From: Lachnospiraceae bacterium
Lineage (GTDB): Bacteria > Bacillota > Clostridia > Lachnospirales > Lachnospiraceae
Assembly (NCBI GenBank): GCA_017473665.1
Contig: JAFUKK010000180.1
Coordinates: 1-7,242 of the forward strand
Direction of reading: 5' to 3'
Length of the DNA: 7,242 nt
Below, one piece after another: positions 1-5,361 of the stretch (its first letter is position 1; each line of letters opens with the position of its first letter). The translations under genes were made by a program, and so were the position numbers. The notes beneath the pieces were generated by a model. That model was not told the DNA's origin and did not search any database. It saw only the letters and a program-made list of their open reading frames with translations.

Positions 1-371
1 GTCTCTTCTTCCATCTTTTCACCATTGCTGTTCAGAAGCTTGATGCCATTGTCATAGAAAGGATTGTGGCTGGCCGAAATCATAATACCGCAATCAAAAT
101 CTTCCGTCCGAGTCACATATGACACGGAAGGTGTGGTGGTTACATGTAACAGATAGGCATCTGCTCCGGAAGCGGTAAGTCCTGCCACCAATGCATACTC
201 AAACATATAGGAGGAACGTCTGGTGTCCTTGCCGATAACCACTTTGCATTTCCTCTGCTCCTTATCCGTAAAATACCAGCCTAAGAATCTTCCGATTCTA
301 TAAGCATGGTCTGCTGTCAGTGTAATATTTGCTTCCCCGCGAAATCCGTCGGTACCAAAATATTTACCCAT
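1..371 (-). CDS. glmM: Phosphoglucosamine mutase GlmM, N-terminal 123 residues (3' end off window)
   Basis: This cytoplasmic enzyme of the alpha-D-phosphohexomutase family converts glucosamine-6-phosphate to glucosamine-1-phosphate, the precursor of UDP-GlcNAc. The visible part starts MGKYFGTDGFRGEAN, with the family's GTDGFRG signature at about residues 6-12. A VVIGKDTRRS segment lies at 44-53, and the active-site loop SASHNPFYDNG lies at 99-109. In known GlmM proteins the second serine of this loop (here Ser101) carries the phosphate. The start is supported by GGAG at 382-379, 7 bases upstream. The gene begins 32 bases after the pseC stop with no terminator between, so the two are probably co-transcribed. 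The sugar-specificity loop lies beyond the edge, so a phosphomannomutase or a second GlmM paralogue cannot be excluded, although the N-terminus reads as GlmM. Placement beside pseB/pseC suggests UDP-GlcNAc supply, which is inference. Confidence 0.9.
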   Translation of the reverse strand, partial: MGKYFGTDGFRGEANITLTADHAYRIGRFLGWYFTDKEQRKCKVVIGKDTRRSSYMFEYALVAGLTASGADAYLLHVTTTPSVSYVTRTEDFDCGIMISASHNPFYDNGIKLLNSNGEKMEEE

Positions 372-403
372 TCTATTTCTCCAATCTAATCCATATCCGT
401 AAA

Positions 404-1597
404 CTATTTTTTATAATATGCGATAAGCTTTTTCACTGCTCTGATTACATCTGCCACTTCCTCATCTGTCAGGGAATAATACAGGGGCAAACTCATGGAG
501 CTCTCGTAATAGGCCTCTGCATTGGGACACAATCCCTTCTCATATCCCAGTTTCTCATAGTAGGAATGCCAATATACCGGCAGATAATGCACCTGGCTAC
601 GGATGTTCTCTGCCCCCAAGGCATCAAAGAACTGTCTCCTGTCGCATTTTAGTCTCTCGGTACGTAATCTCAAAATATATAAATGTCTGGTAGTATCAGA
701 CTCCGGAATTTCTCTCTGCACCTGAATCTCCGGCACCTCGCGAAAGGCCTCGTCATACATGTCTACGATTTCCTTACGGCGGGCCGTAAACATAGGTAAT
801 TTATCCAGCTGGGAAAGTAACAGGGCTGCCTGGAAATCTGTCATACGGTAATTGTATCCCAGCATCACCTGTTCATTGTACCAGGGAGCATCGGTAGGAT
901 GTACCATCTCTTCCATATCCCTGGTAATACCATGGGCACGCAACAAATGCAGCTTGCGGTACAATGCCTCATCATTGGTGGTGATGGCACCACCCTCGCC
1001 GCCGGTAACAGTCTTCACCGGATGAAAACTAAAACAGGTCATATCCGCAATGCTCCCCACCGGCTGTCCCTGATACTTGGTGCCGATGGCATGGGCCGCA
1101 TCCTCAATCAGCATCAGCTGACGCTCCTGGCAAATAGCACGAATCTCGTCCAGTTCCACTGCCTGACCGGTGAAATCTACCGCCACCACAGCCTTGGTCC
1201 GCTCTGTCACCAGTTTGCGGATGCAGGCCGGATCAATATTGTAAGTGTCATCCTTAATATCTGCGAATACGGGCGTACCTCCGCAGTATCTCACGCAATT
1301 GGCAGAAGCTGCAAAGGTAATGGGACTGACAATGACCTCGTCCCCTTCCCCGATACCAGCTACCATAGCCGCCAAATGCAATGCCGCAGTACCATTACTC
1401 ACCGCCACCGCATATTTAGCTCCGGTTATCTCACAGAGCTTTTTCTCCAATTCTTCAATCTTAGGGCCACAGGTCAGCCAGGGACTCTTCAAGGTCTCCA
1501 CCACCGCCTGTATATCTGCCTCATCAATATATTGTCTGCCGTAAGAAATGGGAGTCTCCCGGACGGGAGCACCACCCAAAATAGCCAACTTTTCCAT
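404..1597 (-). CDS. pseC: PLP-dependent sugar aminotransferase PseC (DegT/DnrJ/EryC1 family)
   Basis: This 397-residue protein matches UDP-4-amino-4,6-dideoxy-N-acetyl-beta-L-altrosamine transaminase. That enzyme uses glutamate and PLP to aminate C4 of the PseB product. The family landmarks are in order: SYGRQYIDEADI (18-29), SPWLTCGP (38-45), the phosphate-contacting SNGTAALH (67-74), LIEDAAHAIG (163-172) with the PLP-ring aspartate at 166, and FSFHPVKTVTGGEGGA (189-204) with the Schiff-base lysine at 195. The length is normal for the family. An upstream in-frame ATG at 1636 would add 13 residues, but the ATG at 1597 has AAAGGAGAG just upstream and gives the typical short MEKLAILGG start. 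A terminator and an extended -10 promoter separate it from pseB. It ends TAG and is followed closely by glmM. Generic DegT aminotransferases resemble one another; the adjacent pseB is what makes PseC the best name. Confidence 0.88.
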   Translation of the reverse strand: MEKLAILGGAPVRETPISYGRQYIDEADIQAVVETLKSPWLTCGPKIEELEKKLCEITGAKYAVAVSNGTAALHLAAMVAGIGEGDEVIVSPITFAASANCVRYCGGTPVFADIKDDTYNIDPACIRKLVTERTKAVVAVDFTGQAVELDEIRAICQERQLMLIEDAAHAIGTKYQGQPVGSIADMTCFSFHPVKTVTGGEGGAITTNDEALYRKLHLLRAHGITRDMEEMVHPTDAPWYNEQVMLGYNYRMTDFQAALLLSQLDKLPMFTARRKEIVDMYDEAFREVPEIQVQREIPESDTTRHLYILRLRTERLKCDRRQFFDALGAENIRSQVHYLPVYWHSYYEKLGYEKGLCPNAEAYYESSMSLPLYYSLTDEEVADVIRAVKKLIAYYKK

Positions 1598-1603
1598 GGA
1601 AAT

Positions 1604-1612
1604 CTCTCCTTT
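1604..1612 (-). promoter_or_regulatory. Ribosome binding site that decides the pseC start
   Basis: The minus strand reads AAAGGAGAG here, with the GGAG core at 1609-1606 and 8 bases before the ATG at 1597. The alternative in-frame ATG at 1636 has no comparable purine-rich site, and it would lie very close to the predicted transcription start. Confidence 0.85.
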
Positions 1613-1648
1613 GCCATAGTTTTCCATTCTTTGCATACTATCCGAATA

Positions 1649-1657
1649 ATTATACCA
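1649..1657 (-). promoter_or_regulatory. Predicted extended -10 promoter of pseC
   Basis: The minus strand reads TGGTATAAT, a perfect TATAAT (1654-1649) preceded by the TG of an extended -10 element. No good TTGACA-like -35 lies at 16-18 bases; the best hexamers there are T-rich sequence from the terminator arm. Transcription would start near 1642, giving a leader of about 45 bases. It lies 13 bases beyond the T-tract of the pseB-pseC terminator, so it would restart transcription after that signal. This is a sequence-based prediction. Confidence 0.6.
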
Positions 1658-1666
1658 CTATTAACA

Positions 1667-1702
1667 GAAAAAGGAAAGAGCACGAATTCTTGCTCTTTCC
1701 TT
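1667..1702 (-). terminator. Rho-independent terminator after pseB, before pseC
   Basis: A perfect 12-bp stem is formed by 1691-1702 and 1671-1682 (minus-strand arms AAGGAAAGAGCA and TGCTCTTTCCTT) around an 8-base loop. On the minus strand it runs straight into TTTTTC, the U-tract expected of an intrinsic terminator. It begins 41 bases after the pseB stop. In the plus direction the hairpin is followed by AAAG, so it is not an obvious bidirectional terminator. The stem is only moderately GC-rich (5 of 12 pairs), so some readthrough into pseC and glmM is likely. Confidence 0.8.
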
Positions 1703-1743
1703 AAAGTTTTCTTAATTGCCCCCAAATGGGCTTCCTATTGTGA

Positions 1744-2739
1744 CTATTTGTCTCCATCCACTGTCTTTAACAGCTCACGAATCTCCTCCACCGTCAGCCA
1801 CCAATCATTATTGTCTGAGCTGTAGGAAAATCCTTCTGCCACCCTTTTGCCGGTGGGCACTGCTCTGCGGCTCTCACTCCAAACCATCTGAGGATACACA
1901 ATAAAGTGCTTATCATACTCATAGGTATAGGGCGCATCCTCTGTGGTGACCATAATCTCATGTAATTTCTCACCCTCACGGATACCTACTTCGGGCTTTT
2001 CACAGCCGGGCATCATAGCCTCTGCCAAATCTGTAATGGTAAAAGAAGGAATCTTGGAGATAAAGGTCTCTCCTCCCTTAGCTTCCTCCAGGGCCTTAAT
2101 CACCAGCTCCACTCCCTGCTGCAGGGAGATCCAAAAACGGGTCATTCGATAATCGGTAATGGGCAACTCCTTGCCGCCATTATTGATAATATTCCGGAAG
2201 AAGGGTATCACGCTGCCACGGCTACCGGCCACATTACCATAACGCACGATGGAAAAGGAAATATCCTTATTTCCCACATAAGCATTAGCTGCAATAAACA
2301 GCTTATCAGATACCAACTTGGTACCACCATACAGATTTACAGGATTTACTGCCTTGTCAGTAGATAAAGCAACTACCTTTTTTACACCGGTATCCAATGC
2401 CGCATCAATGACATTCTGGGCACCGTTGATATTGGTCTTAATCGCCTCTGCAGGATTGTATTCACAAGCAGGTACCTGCTTCAACGCAGCTGCATGAATC
2501 ACATAATCCACGCCCTCAAAAGCTCTGGTCATACGCTCCTTATCTCGCACATCACCAATGAAGAAACGCAGCTTGGCCGCATGCTCCTTGAACTCATTCT
2601 GCATGATAAATTGCTTAAACTCATCTCTGGAATAGATAATAATCTTTCTGGGATTATAATGGGTCAATACGTATCTGGTAAAAGCCTTTCCAAAACTTCC
2701 GGTACCACCGGTAATCAGTATTACTTTATCATTTAACAT
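1744..2739 (-). CDS. pseB: UDP-N-acetylglucosamine 4,6-dehydratase (C5-inverting) PseB
   Basis: This 331-residue protein is an extended short-chain dehydrogenase/reductase that converts UDP-GlcNAc to UDP-2-acetamido-2,6-dideoxy-beta-L-arabino-4-hexulose, the first step of pseudaminic acid and L-AltNAc-type sugar synthesis. The NADP-binding glycine motif TGGTGSFG is at 10-17 and IYSRDEFKQ at 35-43. The active-site segment STDKAVNPVNLYGGTK is at 126-141, with Asp128, Lys129, Tyr137 and Lys141 in the positions expected for PseB/FlaA1 enzymes. The C-terminal YSSDNNDWWLTVEE (about 307-320) is also characteristic. The length matches the family, and nothing is truncated. The ATG at 2739 has AAGGAG with its GGAG core at 2751-2748, 8 bases away. 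A promoter and an inverted repeat lie in the 108-base leader. The related inner-membrane dehydratases (PglF/WbpM type) are much longer, and a retaining soluble dehydratase is less likely given the neighbouring pseC. Confidence 0.93.
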   Translation of the reverse strand: MLNDKVILITGGTGSFGKAFTRYVLTHYNPRKIIIYSRDEFKQFIMQNEFKEHAAKLRFFIGDVRDKERMTRAFEGVDYVIHAAALKQVPACEYNPAEAIKTNINGAQNVIDAALDTGVKKVVALSTDKAVNPVNLYGGTKLVSDKLFIAANAYVGNKDISFSIVRYGNVAGSRGSVIPFFRNIINNGGKELPITDYRMTRFWISLQQGVELVIKALEEAKGGETFISKIPSFTITDLAEAMMPGCEKPEVGIREGEKLHEIMVTTEDAPYTYEYDKHFIVYPQMVWSESRRAVPTGKRVAEGFSYSSDNNDWWLTVEEIRELLKTVDGDK

Positions 2740-2766
2740 GTTCTTCTCTCCTTATATTCCGCTTTT

Positions 2767-2784
2767 TTCAAGAATATACTTGAA
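2767..2784. repeat. 18-base inverted repeat at the predicted pseB transcription start
   Basis: TTCAAG (2767-2772) and CTTGAA (2779-2784) are perfect inverted arms separated by AATATA. The repeat begins 2 bases downstream of the predicted pseB -10 element and covers the expected start site near 2780. That geometry fits a repressor operator, or a short hairpin at the very 5' end of the mRNA. It is not a minus-strand terminator, because an A-run rather than a T-run follows it there. Confidence 0.5.
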
Positions 2785-2786
2785 CT

Positions 2787-2815
2787 ATCATACCATAACC
2801 TTGCATAAAACACAA
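2787..2815 (-). promoter_or_regulatory. Predicted pseB promoter (sigma-A type, extended -10)
   Basis: On the minus strand TTGTGT (2815-2810) is followed by a 17-base spacer and TATGAT (2792-2787), with TG one base before the -10 (TGGTATGAT). The -35 keeps only the TTG of the consensus, and the extended -10 would compensate. The predicted leader is about 40 bases, including the inverted repeat at 2767-2784 and the ribosome binding site at 2751-2748. No convincing terminator separates it from the preceding GT2 gene. Confidence 0.6.
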
Positions 2816-2847
2816 ATATTTCCTGGGTTTTGTACGCGCCGACGCCT

Positions 2848-3888
2848 TTATGAAATCCCGCGAAGCTTTTTGTGGATAATCCGAATTCCTCTGGGTGCCC
2901 TTGCAAATCGTAACATATATACCTTATTCTTCCGGGTCAGATGTTTGTTACCCAGTGCCGGCAGCAAATGCTTCCTCAGCCAAGCCACCACCTGTTTATA
3001 GAAAGTATTGTCCCGGGTCATTTGACTGATGGGGATATGAAGCAGATACTCCAGCCGTTGAAATACGCCAAATCTCAGTGCCACCGGTTTTAAATCCGGG
3101 TACTTCTCCGCCACCAGTTGCTCCACCATATCCGCATTCACCACACAATCCCCAAACACTCTGGAAAACTGCTCCTTATCCGCCTTTCGGGAATTACTGC
3201 CGATACGGTAAAATACATGATAGGCCTGCCCCGGCAGGGACACCACTCCGGGAGTCTGCTCCAGCATCCTCACCAGCAGGTGAAAATCTTCGTTCAGCAC
3301 TCCTTCCGGGAATCTCAACTTCCGAAACAGTCTGCGAGCCACCAGTTTGGTACAAAAGGAACAATCTCCCCTATGCATCAAAAGCTCCCTCATAAAGTCC
3401 TTGCTTTCAATGAATTCACGTTCCCTGGGCGGTTCACAAATATTGGGCATCCGATTCCCCTGCTCATCCACCTCATCACGGCCAATTTGGGCAATTGCCG
3501 GACACCTCCAGTCCCCCGGATCACTATAACGCACGGATTCTGCCATAGCTTGTGCAAGTCCTTCATACAATCTCTCATACATATCCGGTTCGATGTAATC
3601 GTCACTGTCCACAAAACCAATAAACTCCCCGGCGGCATGGTCCAATGCCAGATTACGGGCCGAAGAGGAACCGCCATTTTCCTTGTGGAAAACCCTGATA
3701 CGCTCATCTTCCTCAGCCAGCCGATCACAAAGTGCTCCCGTACCATCCGTGGAACCATCATCCACTAATAGGATTTCCAGATTGGTATAGGTCTGGGCAG
3801 TGATACTTTGTACACATCTGGGCAAATATTCTAATATGTTATACACAGGAACGATTACCGTTATCAACGTTTGCTGCTTTGTACTCAT
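2848..3888 (-). CDS. Family 2 glycosyltransferase (GT-A fold)
   Basis: This 346-residue cytoplasmic GT2 enzyme transfers a sugar from a nucleotide-sugar donor to a growing glycan; donor and acceptor cannot be read from the sequence. The N-terminal GT-A domain begins VIVPVYNILEYLPRCVQSI (11-29). LLVDDGSTDGTG (40-51) carries the UDP-contacting aspartates, and NGGSSSARN (71-79) follows. FVDSDDYIEPDMYE (92-105) contains the metal-binding DxD at 94-96. CTKLVARRLF (179-188) and LNEDF (198-202) form the usual acceptor-side and catalytic-base region. The last 100 or so residues are basic and helical, with no clear membrane segment, unlike processive GT2 synthases. The ATG at 3888 has AAAGG 5 bases upstream. 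The gene has its own spaced leader with a promoter, after the GT4 pair and before pseB. It could plausibly transfer the sugar made by PseB/PseC, which is inference from position only. Confidence 0.87.
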   Translation of the reverse strand: MSTKQQTLITVIVPVYNILEYLPRCVQSITAQTYTNLEILLVDDGSTDGTGALCDRLAEEDERIRVFHKENGGSSSARNLALDHAAGEFIGFVDSDDYIEPDMYERLYEGLAQAMAESVRYSDPGDWRCPAIAQIGRDEVDEQGNRMPNICEPPREREFIESKDFMRELLMHRGDCSFCTKLVARRLFRKLRFPEGVLNEDFHLLVRMLEQTPGVVSLPGQAYHVFYRIGSNSRKADKEQFSRVFGDCVVNADMVEQLVAEKYPDLKPVALRFGVFQRLEYLLHIPISQMTRDNTFYKQVVAWLRKHLLPALGNKHLTRKNKVYMLRFARAPRGIRIIHKKLRGIS

Positions 3889-3942
3889 TGCTACCTTTCT
3901 TTCTTCATCCGTACCCCCCTGCAGGTATGGTTCACAGTCTGC

Positions 3943-3971
3943 ATTATAGTAAAATCAAAGAGCGGACGCAA
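3943..3971 (-). promoter_or_regulatory. Predicted promoter of the GT2 gene
   Basis: On the minus strand TTGCGT (3971-3966), a 17-base spacer and a perfect TATAAT (3948-3943) make a sigma-A-type promoter. Transcription would start near 3936, giving a leader of about 48 bases. The -35 matches only TTG. The -35 hexamer falls inside the loop of the bulged hairpin at 3957-3986. Confidence 0.55.
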
Positions 3972-3986
3972 TAGGCCTGCTCCTTT
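3950..3986 (-). terminator. Possible weak terminator after the polymerase-GT4-GT4 unit
   Basis: The arms 3976-3986 and 3957-3965 pair over nine base pairs, with single unpaired bases at 3978 and 3983. They enclose a 10-base loop and are followed on the minus strand by GATTTT. The bulges and the short T-run make this a weak intrinsic terminator at best. It lies about 90 bases after the GT4 stop at 4075, and the next promoter overlaps it. It may be only partly effective, or incidental. Confidence 0.35.
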
Positions 3987-4074
3987 ATTAAGTTAATCCT
4001 AAGATTTTCTTCCAAAACTCTGCGGTTTCTTCCTTTTTTCTTTCCTTTTCCGATGCTCCCAAGGGGCAATATAC
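3987..4074 (-). other. Gap after the GT4 gene: purine tract and in-frame open stretch
   Basis: This stretch continues the reading frame of the preceding GT4 gene beyond its TAA for 28 codons, to a second TAA at 3990-3988. The would-be peptide is rich in Lys and Glu and ends with a protein-like FWKKILGLT. It includes a 26-base pure purine run on the minus strand (4051-4026). No start codon with a ribosome binding site lies inside it, so I do not call a gene. It may be a lost C-terminal extension or simply a purine-rich untranslated tail. Confidence 0.3.
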
Positions 4075-5349
4075 TTATTGGTCTTTTGTCAGATAGGCAA
4101 ACATCCGACGCTCTGAAATCACCGGTGCAGGCATGCAGGGATAGAAGCCCTCTGCCTGTTTCCTTCCGCATCCTGCGTTTTCCTCTGCCCCGTCCGCTTT
4201 TTCTATTCTTTGGTGCGCTACCTCTTCAGCCCCCACAGCCTCTGACCATTCCTTGCACAGGTCCTGCAATAACGCATATAGTCTCTTAGCCCCATTCTCT
4301 GCATTCCAGGTAGTTCGAATGGTCTCATAGGCCACCCTGCCCAGGCTTCGGCACAGCCGCTTATCTTCCACCAGCTTTTCCACCGTCGCTAAAAGCATCC
4401 GGGCACAACCGCTTTTATACACAAATCCGTTTTGTCCATGACGAATCAGATAGGGAGCTGCTCCCACCATATGATCTGCTACCAGCACGCAGCCGGAATT
4501 CATAGCCTCATTGGCCACCGCGCCCCAGCCCTCCTGCCGGTCACTGGTAAGCAGATATATATCCGCCTGCTCCATAGAAGCACGCACCTGGTCAGGGGTT
4601 TTATATCCCAGCAGATGCACCTGCTTTTCCAAATCATAGTCATGAAGCAAGTTGCGCACCTGCTCCTCCAGGGGGCCGCCCCCAATCATATCCATATGAA
4701 ATGCCACGCCTTTTTCCTTCAAATATCGGGCAGTTTCCACCGCCAGCTCGGGATGCTTCCAGTCTATGAACCGTCCCGCCCAAAGCAGATAAGGCACCTT
4801 TTGCCCTTCTGCTCCGACATAGCCCTTGCCGTCCAGCAAACATTCCACATCGTATTCCTTGCTTGCCGGAAAATATCCCCAGCAGTACATCTTGCCCGGA
4901 TAAGCCCTGACAATGTGGAAATCCGATGCCACATAGGCGCCCGCACAAAGCAGATATACCGGTCCTTTCCGGTATCTGGTATGGTCATGATACTTCTTCC
5001 GAAGTCCCCTGGGAGAAACCGCTTTCCACTGTCCGGTCTTGTATAAACGCTCCATATACCGAATTACAATTTTGCCTGCCTCTAATCTGGGAGCAATATA
5101 GCTCTCATCGTCACAACCACCGAAAATCACCACATCACTATCCATAATCAAAGCCCTGCACTGCTCCGGCTCCTCATAAAAACATCTCACATAATCCGGC
5201 TGCACCTGCTGCCATCCCATCTGTACTCTCTCCTGCTCCATCCTTTGAGTCTGCACAAAAATAAACTGCCCGCCGGTGACTGCACACATCGCTTCACAAA
5301 AGGGTATCTGATGATGATTGATATAATTGGATACAAAGGTTACTTTCAT
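4075..5349 (-). CDS. Family 4 glycosyltransferase (GT-B fold), 424 residues
   Basis: This is a cytoplasmic or membrane-associated retaining glycosyltransferase with a GT4 (Glycos_transf_1) C-terminal domain. The N-terminal acceptor domain starts MKVTFVSNYINHHQIPFCEA (1-20). The donor-binding domain starts near VPYLLWAGRFIDWKHPE (185-201), with the conserved Arg193 and Lys198 of the G-R-x4-K motif. MIGGGPLEEQV (221-231) and LLGYKTPDQV (246-255) follow. QEGWGAVANEAMNSG (272-286) contains the EX7E pair Glu273 and Glu281. The core ends near residue 365. A charged tail of about 55 residues follows, ending with a PCMPAPVISERRMFAYL segment. The ATG at 5349 has AAAGGA 6 bases upstream, only 12 bases after the upstream GT4 stop, so the two are translated from one mRNA. 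Donor and acceptor are unknown. Confidence 0.88.
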   Translation of the reverse strand: MKVTFVSNYINHHQIPFCEAMCAVTGGQFIFVQTQRMEQERVQMGWQQVQPDYVRCFYEEPEQCRALIMDSDVVIFGGCDDESYIAPRLEAGKIVIRYMERLYKTGQWKAVSPRGLRKKYHDHTRYRKGPVYLLCAGAYVASDFHIVRAYPGKMYCWGYFPASKEYDVECLLDGKGYVGAEGQKVPYLLWAGRFIDWKHPELAVETARYLKEKGVAFHMDMIGGGPLEEQVRNLLHDYDLEKQVHLLGYKTPDQVRASMEQADIYLLTSDRQEGWGAVANEAMNSGCVLVADHMVGAAPYLIRHGQNGFVYKSGCARMLLATVEKLVEDKRLCRSLGRVAYETIRTTWNAENGAKRLYALLQDLCKEWSEAVGAEEVAHQRIEKADGAEENAGCGRKQAEGFYPCMPAPVISERRMFAYLTKDQ

Positions 5350-5361
5350 TGCTATTCCTTT

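Noticed and set aside
372..430. A separate glmM promoter at the AT-rich end of pseC (TATTAT in the last codons)
   Set aside because: No reasonable -35 lies at 16-18 bases, and the AT-rich sequence is explained by the Tyr-Tyr-Lys-Lys codons at the end of PseC.
1598..1636. A 13-residue N-terminal extension of PseC from the ATG at 1636
   Set aside because: This start lacks a ribosome binding site and lies only about 6 bases after the predicted transcription start, while the ATG at 1597 has AAAGGAGAG at ideal spacing.
899..1825. A 308-codon open frame on the plus strand across pseC and the pseB end
   Set aside because: It lies antisense to two well-recognised genes, its translation has no recognisable motif, and it spans the terminator region. 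It is a shadow of codon bias in pseC.
2816..2847. A GC-rich hairpin directly after the GT2 stop as a terminator
   Set aside because: Only a 3-bp GCG/CGC stem can be formed and no T-tract follows, so it does not meet terminator criteria.
3118..3768. A 216-codon plus-strand open frame opposite the GT2 gene
   Set aside because: It is His/Pro/Thr-rich with no domain character and is fully antisense to a clear GT2 gene.
4052..4074. A short hairpin (TGCCCC/GGAGCA) just after the 424-residue GT4 stop
   Set aside because: The stem has a mismatch and a 3-base loop and is followed by purines, not a T-run, on the minus strand.
3944..4171. A 75-codon minus-strand open frame overlapping the GT4 end and the gap
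   Set aside because: It has no ribosome binding site or recognisable sequence and overlaps the GT4 coding end out of frame.
4432..5046. A 204-codon plus-strand open frame opposite the 424-residue GT4
   Set aside because: It is antisense to a complete GT4 with all expected motifs and has no family signature of its own.
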